The notes under the pieces: model-generated
What the model saw: the letters and a program-made list of their open reading frames with translations, nothing else
Databases searched by the model: none
Told to the model about the DNA's origin: nothing
In this document: piece after piece, positions 23,657 through 33,710 of the stretch
Layout: every line of letters starts with the position of its first letter
Numbering within the stretch: the stretch's first letter is position 1
Program-made: the position numbers and the translations under genes
Origin: Nannocystis punicea
GTDB taxonomy: Bacteria > Myxococcota_A > Polyangia > Nannocystales > Nannocystaceae
Assembly (NCBI RefSeq): GCF_026965555.1
Contig: NZ_CP114040.1
Location: 2,852,001-2,916,000, forward strand
Length of the DNA stretch: 64,000 nt
Reading direction: 5' to 3'

Positions 23657-25759
23657 ATGCGTAACATCTGCCTCGATATCGCCGCTCTGACGTCGTGCGC
23701 CGTGCTGCTCGCGGCCTGCGGCGACGGTGGACCAGACTCCACCGATCCCACCGTCCAGGTCACGTCGGCCACGATCACCGCCACCGGCGAGATGACGTCC
23801 ACCACCGCGCCCGGGACCTCCGAGCCCACCACGATGGTCCCGACCGACCCGGGCAACAGCACGGTGGGCACCGAGTCCGGGACGACGGACACCGGCAACG
23901 AGCCGGAGACGTCCAGCACCGGCACCACCGGCACCACCGACACCACCGACACCACCGCCACCACCGATACCGATACGACCAGCGCGACCGACACGACGGG
24001 GATGTCGATGCCGTGCGTGGAGGCGAACTGTCCCATGGGACAGTTCTGCGACCCCAATGGCGACACCTGCGTGCCCGGCTGCAACGACGACAGCGACTGC
24101 AACAGCCCGTCCAAGTGCGACGTCGGCAGCAACACCTGCAAGGGCTGCCTCGGCGACGGCGACTGCCCGCTCGGCACCGTGTGCGACGCGGGCGAGTGCG
24201 TGCCCGGCTGCAACGACATGCAGCCGTGTCAGGACGGCCTGGCCTGCTGCAGCAACAGCTGCGTCGACCTGCTGGTCGACACCGCCAACTGTCAGAGCTG
24301 CGGCAACGCCTGCCCGGAGCCGGCCCACGGCGAGGCGTCGTGCGTCATGGCGCAGTGCGGCCTCGGCTCGTGCACGGCCCCGTGGAACGACTGCGACAAG
24401 GACCCGGCCAACGGCTGTGAGAACCAGGGCCCGTGCCAGTGCGAGCCGGGCGCCCAGATCGCCTGCTACACCGGCCCCAACGGGACCCAGGGCGTCGGCA
24501 TCTGCAAGGAAGGCATGCAGACGTGCAACCCGCAGGGCACCGGCTACGGCCCGTGCAACGGCGAGATCACGCCCAACCCGACCGACATCTGCAGCAACGC
24601 GCTCGACGACAACTGCAACGGCCAGGTCGACGAGGACCCCGACGCCGACGGCGACGGCTACACCGTGTGCGGCGGCGACTGCTGCGACGAGGTCGGCCCG
24701 AGCTGCCTCAACCCGCCGCTCGTCAACCCGGGCGCGTTCGAGGTCGGCGGCAACATGGTCGACGACGACTGCGACGGCACCAAGGACAACCCGGTCCCCT
24801 CGTGCGACGGCAACCTGGCCAGCAATTCGTCGAACGCGCTCGACTACGCCAAGGCGATCGACCTCTGCCAGACCACCACCGAGAACCCGCCGCAGAACCA
24901 GAAGAAGTGGGGGGTCATCTCCGGCACCCTCACCCGCGCCAACGGGGCCGGCGCGATCGACTCGGCGGCCAAGTCGATCCGTCCCGGCTTCGGCACCAAC
25001 GTGGTCCCGCAGCAGAACGCCCGCCTGGCGATCCTCTCGACCGGCAACGCCGCCGACCAGAACGACGCCAACCCGGGCTACGCCGACTTCCAGGGCGGCA
25101 AGGACAACGGGGCCGACAGCCCCGCCCCGGCCGACTGGCTGGGCGCCAACGGCGGCAACTTCCCCAACGCCCCCGGCTGCCCGGGCCCCAACAGCAACCA
25201 GGCCAACGACAGCGCGATGCTGAAGCTGCGGATCCGCGTGCCGACCAACGCCAAGTCGTTCAACGTGCAGATGTACTTCTACTCGGCCGAGTGGCCCGAG
25301 TACGTGTGCACGCAATTCAACGACCTGTTCGTCAGCCTGGTCAACTCGAGCGCCGCCGGCAACCCGAACGACAAGAACATCGCCATCTACACCACGCCGA
25401 ACAACCAAAAGTACCCGGTCGGCGTCAACCTCGCCAAGGCCGCCCCCGGCCTGTTCACGCAGTGCAAGAACGGCGCCTACGCCTGCCTGGGCAACGGCGG
25501 CAACTACAACGGCTGCACCAGCCAGGCCGGGCTCGCCGGCACCGGCTTCGACGTCGTCGACAACGGCTGCGGCACCAACAACACCACCGGCGGCGGCACC
25601 GGCTGGCTGAAGATGTCGGGCAACGTCACCGGCGGCGAGATCATGGAGATCCGCTTCGCCATCTGGGACACGGGCGACGGCTCCTGGGACTCGCTGGTCC
25701 TCCTCGACGACTGGGTCTGGTCGGTCCAGGCGTCGCAGCCCGGCGTCCAGCCCAACTGA
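23657..25759 (+). CDS. Cys-rich lipoprotein with choice-of-anchor L domain
   Basis: A 700-aa secreted protein. The signal ends in a lipobox (AVLLAAC). A Thr/Gly/Asp/Glu linker of about 95 aa follows, then a Cys-rich region with EGF-like spacing (CPMGQFCDPNGDTCVPGCND, CPLGTVCDAGECVPGCND) and a CACS-type Cys block, a calcium-binding-like Asp stretch (NALDDNCNGQVDEDPDADGD), and a C-terminal domain with FNVQMYFYSAEWPEYVCTQF and EIMEIRFAIWDTGDGSWDSL. The latter is what I know as a choice-of-anchor L domain, frequent in Nannocystaceae. The role is probably adhesion or surface display. The ATG at 23657 has no strong ribosome binding site. Domain naming is from memory; secretion is clear. Confidence 0.88.
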   Translation: MRNICLDIAALTSCAVLLAACGDGGPDSTDPTVQVTSATITATGEMTSTTAPGTSEPTTMVPTDPGNSTVGTESGTTDTGNEPETSSTGTTGTTDTTDTTATTDTDTTSATDTTGMSMPCVEANCPMGQFCDPNGDTCVPGCNDDSDCNSPSKCDVGSNTCKGCLGDGDCPLGTVCDAGECVPGCNDMQPCQDGLACCSNSCVDLLVDTANCQSCGNACPEPAHGEASCVMAQCGLGSCTAPWNDCDKDPANGCENQGPCQCEPGAQIACYTGPNGTQGVGICKEGMQTCNPQGTGYGPCNGEITPNPTDICSNALDDNCNGQVDEDPDADGDGYTVCGGDCCDEVGPSCLNPPLVNPGAFEVGGNMVDDDCDGTKDNPVPSCDGNLASNSSNALDYAKAIDLCQTTTENPPQNQKKWGVISGTLTRANGAGAIDSAAKSIRPGFGTNVVPQQNARLAILSTGNAADQNDANPGYADFQGGKDNGADSPAPADWLGANGGNFPNAPGCPGPNSNQANDSAMLKLRIRVPTNAKSFNVQMYFYSAEWPEYVCTQFNDLFVSLVNSSAAGNPNDKNIAIYTTPNNQKYPVGVNLAKAAPGLFTQCKNGAYACLGNGGNYNGCTSQAGLAGTGFDVVDNGCGTNNTTGGGTGWLKMSGNVTGGEIMEIRFAIWDTGDGSWDSLVLLDDWVWSVQASQPGVQPN

Positions 25760-25895
25760 GGCATGGCTCCACCGTGCCTGCACATCGACCGGATCGAGGG
25801 TCGATGCGCAGGCACGGGCTCGCGTGTAGTCTCTGGACGATCCTGCGAGGATCTGTCGCGCGTCCGCGGCGTCCAGGGATCACCATCGAGTCGCC

Positions 25896-27899
25896 ATGCA
25901 ACCACTTCTGCGATCGTCCGTGCCCGTCCGTATCGGCGGGCTGCTCATGCTCTTGACCTCGGCCTCGCTCGTCGCACGGGTCGCCCGCGCCGACGAGCTG
26001 AAGTGGGGCACGTACCTCGGCGGCGCCGACGACGATCGCCTCTACGCGGTCGATGTCGACGTCGACGGCAACATCTACGTGACCGGCAGCACCCGCAGCG
26101 CCACGGGAGTCACCAAGGCCGCCCACAAGCCGGCGCCGGAGGGCACGGACGCGCTCCTCGCCAAGTTCGCGCCGACGGGCGAGCTGCTGTGGGCGACGTG
26201 CTTCGGCGGGCCCGGTGAAGATCACGCGTTCGCGGTCGCGGTCCGCGGCGACTCGGTGGTGATCGGCGGGCGCACTGCGTCGTCCAGCGGGATCGCGGTC
26301 GACTCGAAGTTCCAGGGCGCGAAGGACCCGGCCCCCGAGGACGACGGCTTCGTCGCCCAGTTCACCGACGACGGCGCCCTCGAGTGGGCGACCTATATCG
26401 GCGGCGACCGCCTCGACTTCGTGAACGCGTTCGCGGTCGGCGAGCAGGGTGAGCTGTTCGTGGTCGGTCGATCCGGGCTCGGGCCGGAAATCGCCGGCCT
26501 CGACTCGCACCAGCCCGAATTCGGCGGCGGGGTCGACGGCTATGTCCTCGTCCTCGACGAGACCGGCGCGAGGAGCTGGGGCACGTGGTACGGCGGATCG
26601 GGCTTCGAGGAGGTGCGGGCCGTGGCGCGCCGCGGCGACACCCTGTACGTCGGCGGCCACACCAGCTCGGCGACCGGCATCGCCACCCCCGGGGCGTTTC
26701 AGCCGACCTACGACGATGCCATCGACCTGTTCGTCGCCGCCTTCGACGTCGACGGCGCGCGGCACTGGGGTTCGTACTTCGGCAGCGCCGGCGCCGAGAC
26801 CGAGGCGGCCATCGTGGCGCACCCCGACGGCGGCGTCGTGCTCGCCGGGATCGGGTCGAAGCCCGGGCTCGCCACCGACGGGACCGCGCCGGTGGGCGAG
26901 GCCGACGTGATCCTGGCGCGCTTCGACGACACCGGCGCGCGCGTGTGGAGCACGTACTTCGGCGGCCCCGAGGACGACTATCCGCGGCACCTCGCAGTCG
27001 ACCCGACCGGCGGGCTCGTCCTCGTCGGCATCACCAATTCCGCCGCGGGCATCGCCTCACCGGACGCGTTCAAGCCGGCGCTGGGCGGCGACCGCGACGC
27101 GTTCGTGGCCGGCTTCGGCGCCGACGCGGCGCACCTGTGGGGCACGTACTTCGGCGGCGAGGTCGTCGACGACGCCGGAAGCGTCGTCGTCACCCACGAC
27201 CGTCTGCTCCTCGTCGGCCGCACCGACTCGACCGCGGGCATCGCCACGCCCGCCGCCCACCAGGACGTCCACGCCGGCACCAGCGACGGCTTCCTCGCAG
27301 TGTTCGGCCGCCTCGCCCCGCTCGGCGGGCCGTGTGTCGCTGCCGACGCGTGCGCCTCGGGCCTCTGCAGCGACGGCGTCTGTTGCGACACCGCGTGCGG
27401 CGGCAGCGACGACGGCGACTGCCAGGCCTGCAGCGTCGCCGCCGGCGGAGCCGCCGACGGCACTTGCGGTCCGCGTGCCCCCGGTCCGTGCCGCCCTGCT
27501 GCGAGCGAGTGCGACGTCGAAGAGGCGTGCGACGGCGTCGGCCTCGTCTGCCCCGCCGACCTGTTCCAGGACGACGGCACCGCGTGCGCGGACGGCCTGT
27601 GTTCGCGCGGCGCGTGCATCCCCTCGGGCGAGACGGCGGAGCCGACATCGACGGCGACGACCGGTCCCGACTCCGACTCGGGGACCGGAGGCCAGCCCGT
27701 CCCGACCACCGGCGAACCGCCCACCGGCACCGCCTCGACCGCCGGCGAATCGTCGGGGAGCGACGAGCTGACCGATTCCTCCGGTGGGTCGCAGACCGAG
27801 GACGCCGGCTGCGGCTGTTCCGCGACGTCGACGCCCGGCCTGCTGGTCCTCGGCCTGCTGGTCCCGCGACGTCGCCGCCGTCGCTCGGGTGTGCAGTGA
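25896..27899 (+). CDS. SBBP beta-propeller protein with MYXO-CTERM-like tag
   Basis: A 667-aa protein. A signal peptide (cleavage near ARA-DELKW) is followed by six or more propeller repeats of the SBBP type (KWGTYLGGADDDRLYAVDVD, NIYVTGSTRSATG, WSTYFGGPEDDYPRHLAVDP). A Cys-rich segment follows (CVAADACASGLCSDGVCCDT), then a Thr/Ser/Gly/Glu linker and a C-terminal GCGCSATSTPG, a short hydrophobic stretch and RRRRRR. That end is the layout of MYXO-CTERM sorting tags, which are processed by a dedicated protease and sorted to the outer surface in myxobacteria. The likely role is as a surface-exposed binding protein. It lies 136 bp after the choice-of-anchor L gene on the same strand. Confidence 0.88.
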   Translation: MQPLLRSSVPVRIGGLLMLLTSASLVARVARADELKWGTYLGGADDDRLYAVDVDVDGNIYVTGSTRSATGVTKAAHKPAPEGTDALLAKFAPTGELLWATCFGGPGEDHAFAVAVRGDSVVIGGRTASSSGIAVDSKFQGAKDPAPEDDGFVAQFTDDGALEWATYIGGDRLDFVNAFAVGEQGELFVVGRSGLGPEIAGLDSHQPEFGGGVDGYVLVLDETGARSWGTWYGGSGFEEVRAVARRGDTLYVGGHTSSATGIATPGAFQPTYDDAIDLFVAAFDVDGARHWGSYFGSAGAETEAAIVAHPDGGVVLAGIGSKPGLATDGTAPVGEADVILARFDDTGARVWSTYFGGPEDDYPRHLAVDPTGGLVLVGITNSAAGIASPDAFKPALGGDRDAFVAGFGADAAHLWGTYFGGEVVDDAGSVVVTHDRLLLVGRTDSTAGIATPAAHQDVHAGTSDGFLAVFGRLAPLGGPCVAADACASGLCSDGVCCDTACGGSDDGDCQACSVAAGGAADGTCGPRAPGPCRPAASECDVEEACDGVGLVCPADLFQDDGTACADGLCSRGACIPSGETAEPTSTATTGPDSDSGTGGQPVPTTGEPPTGTASTAGESSGSDELTDSSGGSQTEDAGCGCSATSTPGLLVLGLLVPRRRRRRSGVQ

Positions 27900-28008
27900 G
27901 TTCGGCCGAGCCGACGCGAGCCACCCGCACCGACTCGCGCGCGCAGGTGCGGCGAGCTCGAGAGATCGCCGATCGCCTCGAGCGCGCTGTCTTGCTACGT
28001 AGTCGGGT

Positions 28009-28617
28009 CTACTCCGCGAGATCCGCCTCCGGCGGCGGCATCGACAGCGCAGTCGGTCCGGCGTCGCCGCCCTTGCGGGCGATGGCGTCGGGGACGACCC
28101 GGAACGTGACATCGGTGAAGCCGCCGGTGAGGACCTCTCTGAAGTTCACCCAGTAGCCGGAGTGCGTACAGGTGTCGTACACGGCGGATTCGATGAGACA
28201 TTCGTTCGGGTGGAGATCGAAGATCTTCACGTTGCTGTCCCAGGTGAACCGGTCGTTCGTGACGTAAAACCCCGCGGTGGTGGCGGTCAGCTCGTCGCCC
28301 GAGTCGGTGACGATATAGACGTAGCTGCGGGCGTCCGGGAACGGCGGGAGGTCGGCGGAATCGACCCTGCGGCACTGTTGCGGCTCGATCCGCCACCAGC
28401 CCCGGGTCTTGTAGGACAAGTAGTCGCAGCGACCGTCGACGACTTGCGAGAAGCTGCACTCGGTGGTGATGATGCGGCTGCGGTAGATCCGCGAATATGC
28501 CGACCAGACGCTCTCGGACAGGTCGTTGCAGATCGTGAAGCCGGCCCGCGCCTCCTGGGCGGCGAGGGCGAGCGCGCAGAACGTGATGGTGGTGGCAATG
28601 GCATGGATCGAGGGCAT
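28009..28617 (-). CDS. Secreted DUF1036 protein
   Basis: A 202-aa protein with a signal peptide (cleavage after ARA, mature start GFTICND). The ATG at 28617 follows GGAGGAG. The mature part shows the DUF1036 pattern FTICNDLSESVWSAYSRIYR, RGWWRIEPQQCRRV and YVYIVTDSGDELT. Family members are small periplasmic or membrane proteins of unknown function. Two or three Cys pairs suggest disulfide bonding. The gene is convergent with the propeller gene at 25896 (109 bp apart). Confidence 0.82.
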   Translation of the reverse strand: MPSIHAIATTITFCALALAAQEARAGFTICNDLSESVWSAYSRIYRSRIITTECSFSQVVDGRCDYLSYKTRGWWRIEPQQCRRVDSADLPPFPDARSYVYIVTDSGDELTATTAGFYVTNDRFTWDSNVKIFDLHPNECLIESAVYDTCTHSGYWVNFREVLTGGFTDVTFRVVPDAIARKGGDAGPTALSMPPPEADLAE

Positions 28618-29525
28618 GGCTCTCCTCCTTCACAAAAGATCGTCTCGGGCTCGGCGCTGGCCGCCCGCTCGTCGCCGTCCATCGAGGGCGTGGGAGGGCG
28701 CCGACGTCTCAAGCTGTAGCGCCGCGCTCGGAGCCGGCCTGCCGGTCCGTGCGACATGGCCTGAGATACGGTTATCGTCACCCAGAGCGCCGGCACTCCG
28801 CGTTTTGCGGGGCGCACGCCCGGGCCGTGCGGGGGCGAAGCTCGCGGCGCCTGACCCGAAGGCCTGCTCACCGGCGCTCGACCGGGGCAGCGCCGCCGAC
28901 AGCGACGGTCCCGCCACCGGCGGCTCGGACGCCGAAGATGCCGTTCGCGGCAGCATCGCCGGCACCCGCCGCGCGAGCCGTCGATCCCCGGAACCTGTCC
29001 ATGATTTTTTTAGAAAGAGGCGCGGGTCTGGTTTCGTGAGTGTGGGGATTCGACGTCCTGGCAGCCCGGCGATCGATCGATCTTGATGCACCTGTCCGTA
29101 AAGACATGGATGTCGTACTCGCGAAGGCCTCGGTCGGGACGGCGAGCGGGTCGTGTGCGGCTTCGTCCACTGCGCACCAGCTCGCGCTCGACATGCCGCC
29201 GGACTCACTGGAGCCTCATCGCCGACGAGTACCCCTGCACGACCGTCAGGGATGGATCCGCGATCCGCAGCCGCCTCCGGGCCTTGAACCGGCTCCAGCA
29301 GCCGCGCGCGGTCCGGCGCAAAAACTGCCGCCGGGCAGGCGCTGGGGGTCCGCGCTGCTGTTCGGGCAGCCTCGTCGGACCTCCTCACGCGGCGTATCGA
29401 CGACGCACCGGTCGAGGACGGTACCCGCAATCCATCTCATGAAGTGGCGGCCGGGCCGGGGACGAGCACGCGCGATTTTCGTGACCCGTACAAGACGCAG
29501 GCAACTTCGGGTAGAACCCTTGGCG
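28618..29525. other. Intergenic region holding one copy of the 140-bp interspersed repeat
   Basis: About 900 bp between divergent genes. Apart from the repeat at 28986-29129 I see no supported gene. Frames that cross the region are Arg/Pro/Ala-rich and unrecognised. Confidence 0.5.
28986..29129 (+). repeat. Interspersed repeat, copy 1
   Basis: Related to 39133-38993 on the other strand. The ends match best: CCCCGGARCCTGTCMATGA at the left, and ATGCRCCTGTCCGTAARGAC followed by TACTCGCGAAGGCC at the right; the middle is diverged. Both copies are about 140 bp and contain the imperfect palindrome CCTGTCCGTAARGACATGG. No protein is likely. Confidence 0.75.
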
Positions 29526-31052
29526 ATGCTCGACGACAGGATGGGTGGGTGGTCGTTGCTCCTGAGCTTGTGCGTGGCCTGCAACGGCGGGGAGGACCCG
29601 AACGAGGCGACCGGGGTGAGCGCGACCGTCGGGCAGCAGAGTGTCGGCGGTCCGGGCGGGGGCGGCGAGGACAGCGAGACCGGTGTCGGCACGACGGATG
29701 ACGTGGTCGTGACGGGCAGCGGCGGGCCCACCGAGACCGGTGGGACCGGCGATAGCGACGGCGAGACCGGCGACAGCGACGGAGAGACCAGCGACGGCGG
29801 CGTGGACCCCCCGTGCGTGGGCTCCGGGTTCGCCGACACGCCCACCGTCTGGTCTGTCCCTGTCGCGCTCAACGTCGGCTCGTTCGCCGACGGCTTCTGC
29901 GAACCGTACACCTACAGCACCCTCGATCTCGACGGCAACGGCAAGGGCGACCTGGTCGCGACCAGCGACTGCGACGACCAGACCGCGCTCGGCTCGACGC
30001 ACTGGCTGGTGTACCAGAACACCGGGTCGGGCTTCGCGGACCAGCCCAGCATGTGGTCGGTCCCCGCGATCCTCGACGCCGGCAGCCCCGGCAGCACGTA
30101 CTGCGAGCCGTACACCTACACGTTGCTGGACCTGGCGGGCGACGGCCTGGCCGACCTGGTCGCGACCAGCGACTGCGACGATCAGACCCCGCTCGGCACC
30201 TCGCACTGGCTGGTCTTCGAGAACACCGGGTCGGGCTTCGCCGAGGACCCGACGAGTTGGTCGGTGCCGCCGGAGCTCAACGCGCACCAGCCGGGCTGGG
30301 GCCTCTGCGAGCCGTACTCCTTCGTGCTGCTCGACCTCGAAGGCGACGGCCGGAGCGACCTGGTCGTGACCAGCGATTGTGACGACCAGACCGCGCTCGG
30401 CACCAGCGAATGGTGGGTATATCCCAATACGGGGAGCGGCTTCGCCGCGGAGTCCCACATCTGGTCGTTGCCGGTGTTCCTCGACGTGGAATGGCCGGTG
30501 AGCAGCTACTGCGAGCCCTACACCTACACGCTGCTCGATCTCGACGGCGACGGGCTGCCGGAGCTGGTAGCGACCAGCGATTGCGACGATCAGACCCCGC
30601 TCGGCAGCACACAATGGCAGCTCTTCGCCAACACCGGCAGCGGGTTCGCCGACCAGCCGGAGACCTGGCCGGTGCCGGCGGTGCTCGCCGCGGAGAGCTT
30701 CGGGAGCGACAACTGCGACCCCTACGCCTATGTCTCGGCCGACTACGACCGCGACGGGCGCGTCGACCTGGTGGCGACCACCGATTGCGACGACCAGACC
30801 CCGCTCGGGACCTCGCACTGGTTGATCTACGGGAACACCGGCGCGGGCTTCGCCGAGAGCCCGAGCCAATGGTCGGTGCCCGCCGAGCTCGACGCCGGCA
30901 GCCTGTCCAGCGTGTACTGCGAGCCCTACGCGTACGTGGTCAGCGACGTCGACGGCGACCAGGTCCCCGATCTGGTCGCGACCTCCGATTGTGACGACAA
31001 TCAGCCGGTCGGGAACGAGCACTGGCTGGTCTATCGCGGTCTGTGCGGGTGA
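29526..31052 (+). CDS. FG-GAP-type repeat lipoprotein
   Basis: A 508-aa lipoprotein. A short signal ends in SLCVAC (an alternative ATG at 29541 gives an even shorter one). A Gly/Asp/Thr/Glu linker of about 75 aa is followed by six near-identical units of about 73 aa. Each has a line such as CEPYTYTLLDLDGDGLPELV and a second line TSDCDDQTPLGTSHWLVY. The Asp-rich loop DLDGDGLPELV is the FG-GAP/integrin-like calcium site, so the domain is probably a six-bladed propeller. The DCDDQ signature repeated in every blade is unusual. The product should be displayed at the surface; the ligand is unknown. Confidence 0.85.
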   Translation: MLDDRMGGWSLLLSLCVACNGGEDPNEATGVSATVGQQSVGGPGGGGEDSETGVGTTDDVVVTGSGGPTETGGTGDSDGETGDSDGETSDGGVDPPCVGSGFADTPTVWSVPVALNVGSFADGFCEPYTYSTLDLDGNGKGDLVATSDCDDQTALGSTHWLVYQNTGSGFADQPSMWSVPAILDAGSPGSTYCEPYTYTLLDLAGDGLADLVATSDCDDQTPLGTSHWLVFENTGSGFAEDPTSWSVPPELNAHQPGWGLCEPYSFVLLDLEGDGRSDLVVTSDCDDQTALGTSEWWVYPNTGSGFAAESHIWSLPVFLDVEWPVSSYCEPYTYTLLDLDGDGLPELVATSDCDDQTPLGSTQWQLFANTGSGFADQPETWPVPAVLAAESFGSDNCDPYAYVSADYDRDGRVDLVATTDCDDQTPLGTSHWLIYGNTGAGFAESPSQWSVPAELDAGSLSSVYCEPYAYVVSDVDGDQVPDLVATSDCDDNQPVGNEHWLVYRGLCG

Positions 31053-31457
31053 CGGCTCGCCCGCACGAAGCCCCGATGAATCACCGCGGGCAGCGAGCCC
31101 CTTGCGCTTCGGCGCTGGCGCTCGTCGCCGTCGCCTCCGGCGCAGCAAAAAAATTCGACGGGGCTGCGACGGGACCGGGCGGTGGATGACTCGTCGCAGC
31201 GGCGCCCGACGACCCCGCCGCGCTCGCATCGATGTCGACGCCGCCGGGCGCGTCGATCTCGTGGTCGCCGGCGGGGGGCGACCGGGTGTCGGTCATCCTC
31301 GCCGAGGTCGTCGGCTCGCTCACGCTCGCAGCCGCGTATCCGGCCGACGATCTGCGCGTCGCGGCGATCGGCGATCGCTAGGTCCGATCGAACATGGTCT
31401 AAAAAACAGGATGCTTGATGGGCGCGCCTGCGTCGGGGCGTCTGCTATCCTCGCGGA
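31053..31457. other. Intergenic region, no gene seen
   Basis: 405 bp between two co-directional lipoprotein genes. Two A runs (near 31145 and 31402) and a 7-bp GTGCGGG/CCCGCAC inverted repeat at 31045-31068 without a T tract are the only features I notice. Confidence 0.5.
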
Positions 31458-33164
31458 ATGAGCTTTCGACCTATTCTTTCCTTCGCGGCGCTCGCGCTGC
31501 TATCTGCCTGCCCCGATTCGTCCGGCACCGAGACGGACGCCGGGTCGTCGACGAACGGGGGCTCGACGAGCGACGCGGTCACGACCACCGACGAGCCGAC
31601 GACCGGCTCGACGACCACGGATGACATGACCCCAGGGTCGACGACCGGCTCGACGACGGATGACACGACCACGGGGTCGATGCCCGGCGCCACCCGGATC
31701 CTCTACGCGGTGGTCGCGGAGGGCACGTCCGACGTGGTCGCGGTGCGCAGCGTCGAGATCGTCGACGGCGTCGCCGGAGCGCCGGTGACGCTCCTCGAGG
31801 CGCCGGAGGGCGCGAGGTTCGGAGAGTACGATCTCCCGGAGGCGGGCAAGCCGCACGCGGCGGTGCAGTCGTATGGGGCCGGTCCGAAGCGGCTGTGGCT
31901 GCTCGACGCCGCCTCGGCCCACGAGGTGAGCCTGCCGGGGGCGTACGACATCCTGTACGTCAACTTCTCGGCGGACCGGAAGCACCTCATCGTCGGCGGG
32001 GGGCCGCAGGACCTTCAGCCCGGGGACCTCGAGTTCTCGGTGTGCGAGATCGGGGCCGACGGCGCGTGCGCGCTGCAGGTGTTCGCGCCCTCGCTGGCGC
32101 CGATGACGTACCTCTCGTACGTGTTCGATGTCTCGCCGGCCGACGGGCGCCTGTTGTACCAGACCCGGACGCTCGACGACTCGAACACCGAGGTCTTGCT
32201 CGGCGATCTCGCAGGGATCGACGCAGCGCTGGTGGCGGCGTCGGCCGACCCTGCGCTGACCCCGACGCTCGCACCCGACGCGAAGACGGTCTATCTCCGC
32301 GACGCGACGCAACAGAACTTCGCGGTCGACGTGAGCGCCGATGTGCCGGGTCCGCTGGTGCCGCTGCACGCGCCGCTGGCCGACCTCGCGCGGCCGACCT
32401 GGGACCCGTCGATGTCGCACCTCCTGGTGTGGAACGGCGCCGGCGTGTACGGCGACCTCCACCACGTCGCGGTCGACGGGGCGATGCCGGGGCCGCTGCA
32501 GACGTTCAACGCGGGCGCGCCGATGCATGTCCAGGCCAAGAGCGCGAAGTTCTCGCCCGACGGCGCCCGGGTCGGCTACCTGGCGGACCACGAGACGCCG
32601 GACGACACGCAGCTGTACGTCAGCGAGATCGCGGACGTGGCGGCGCCGCCGAGCAAGATCAACGGAGCGCTCGCGCCGGGCGGCAGCGTCACGTCGGGGT
32701 TCACCTTCCTGGCCGACGGGCAGCGCATGCTCTACGCCGCGCGCCTCGATCAATTCCCGGACTACCACGTGTTCCTGGCGCGCCTGGATCAGCCCGGCAC
32801 GGTCATGCCCATCGGCCCCGCTCCCGAGCACGCGATCCTCACCGTCCAATTGCTGCCGAGCCACGATGGCGAGCGGTTCCTGTACCTCGGCGGCCTCGGC
32901 CCGGCGGTGGCCGAGCTGCTGCTGGTCGACATCGCCGGCGACCAGCCGAGCGCGCCGCTCAGCCTGTCGAGCGCGCTGCCCGTGGGGACGCTCCCGACCC
33001 TGAATAGCGCGTTCGCGGCCGACGACAGCGCGGTGTTCTTTCGCGCCGCCGCCGACGGGGCTGCGGCCAGGCTGTACATGATTGCGATTGCCCCTGACGT
33101 CGGGACCCCGGCGGCGATCTCGGCGGCGGGCGAGAGCGTGCAGCGCTTTGTCGTCTTGCCCTGA
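31458..33164 (+). CDS. Lipoprotein with TolB/WD40-like beta-propeller
   Basis: A 568-aa lipoprotein. The signal ends in ALLSAC at Cys18, followed by a Thr/Ser/Gly/Asp linker to about residue 78. The rest is a series of propeller blades recognisable as WD40-like (PD40) strands: YVNFSADRKHLIVGG, YVFDVSPADGRLLYQTRTLD, AKFSPDGARVGYLADHETPD, FTFLADGQRMLYAARLD. Such domains are found in TolB and in periplasmic or surface binding proteins. No catalytic residues are apparent. It belongs to the cluster of secreted proteins at 23657-37523 but is transcribed separately (405-bp upstream gap). Confidence 0.85.
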   Translation: MSFRPILSFAALALLSACPDSSGTETDAGSSTNGGSTSDAVTTTDEPTTGSTTTDDMTPGSTTGSTTDDTTTGSMPGATRILYAVVAEGTSDVVAVRSVEIVDGVAGAPVTLLEAPEGARFGEYDLPEAGKPHAAVQSYGAGPKRLWLLDAASAHEVSLPGAYDILYVNFSADRKHLIVGGGPQDLQPGDLEFSVCEIGADGACALQVFAPSLAPMTYLSYVFDVSPADGRLLYQTRTLDDSNTEVLLGDLAGIDAALVAASADPALTPTLAPDAKTVYLRDATQQNFAVDVSADVPGPLVPLHAPLADLARPTWDPSMSHLLVWNGAGVYGDLHHVAVDGAMPGPLQTFNAGAPMHVQAKSAKFSPDGARVGYLADHETPDDTQLYVSEIADVAAPPSKINGALAPGGSVTSGFTFLADGQRMLYAARLDQFPDYHVFLARLDQPGTVMPIGPAPEHAILTVQLLPSHDGERFLYLGGLGPAVAELLLVDIAGDQPSAPLSLSSALPVGTLPTLNSAFAADDSAVFFRAAADGAAARLYMIAIAPDVGTPAAISAAGESVQRFVVLP

Positions 33165-33212
33165 GGACAGGTCACGAGAAAAAACGGGCCTTTCCGGGCT
33201 TTCGGACATGGC

Positions 33213-33560
33213 CTAGAAGAACCGGAACACGCAGCGCGTGCGCTGCGAAGCGTTCCCGTTCAATCGGTGCATCGCAGCTGCGATCGCCTCGAGCTCCGCC
33301 GCAGGCTGACCTTGACGCTCCTGATAGGCTTTGCAGACCTCGTCGAGCTCCGCTGCCCACAGCCAGGTCGCGCCGCTCCAAGCATTCGCACCGTCGACCG
33401 AGCGCGGCGGAATCAACGCATGGCCAGGATCGTCGGAGCGCGCGCCGCTCAGCAGATCGAAGAGCACGTAGTCCCGGTCCAGGTTGATTTGAGCCCACTG
33501 CGGCCCCGCGGTTCGTCGCAAGCCCAGGATCTCGATGGTGGCGTTCGCGTCCGTCGACAT
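33213..33560 (-). CDS. Hypothetical protein, 115 aa
   Basis: Small soluble protein starting at the ATG at 33560 behind a GGGGG stretch. The N-terminal part (TIEILGLRRTAGPQWAQINL) looks like a beta strand pair, and the C-terminal part (LWAAELDEVCKAYQERQGQP) is helical. It ends CVFRFF. I do not recognise a family. The same frame stays open upstream into an apparent transposase remnant, so the start could be elsewhere, but the ATG and codon bias support this one. Confidence 0.55.
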   Translation of the reverse strand: MSTDANATIEILGLRRTAGPQWAQINLDRDYVLFDLLSGARSDDPGHALIPPRSVDGANAWSGATWLWAAELDEVCKAYQERQGQPAAELEAIAAAMHRLNGNASQRTRCVFRFF

Positions 33561-33577
33561 GCCCCCATCGTAGCGGG

Positions 33578-33710
33578 AAGGGCGCTCTCGAGCGGCCTCG
33601 AGTTTGCGGTCGCGCTCGGTGAAGATGACGACCTCACGGCCAGCGAATTTGTCGCTGGGCGCGATGTCGCCGATGGCGCTGTGGAGACGGCGGGCGTTGT
33701 CGTCCTGAAG
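33578..33710 (-). pseudogene. C-terminal remnant of an integrase-core (IS3-like) transposase
   Basis: The minus strand reads NARRLHSAIGDIAPSDKFAG and REVVIFTERDRKLEAARER. This matches the end of rve-type transposases (usual form RLHSA-GY--P--K--GRE). The catalytic part is absent. Assignment is from the motif only. Confidence 0.45.
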
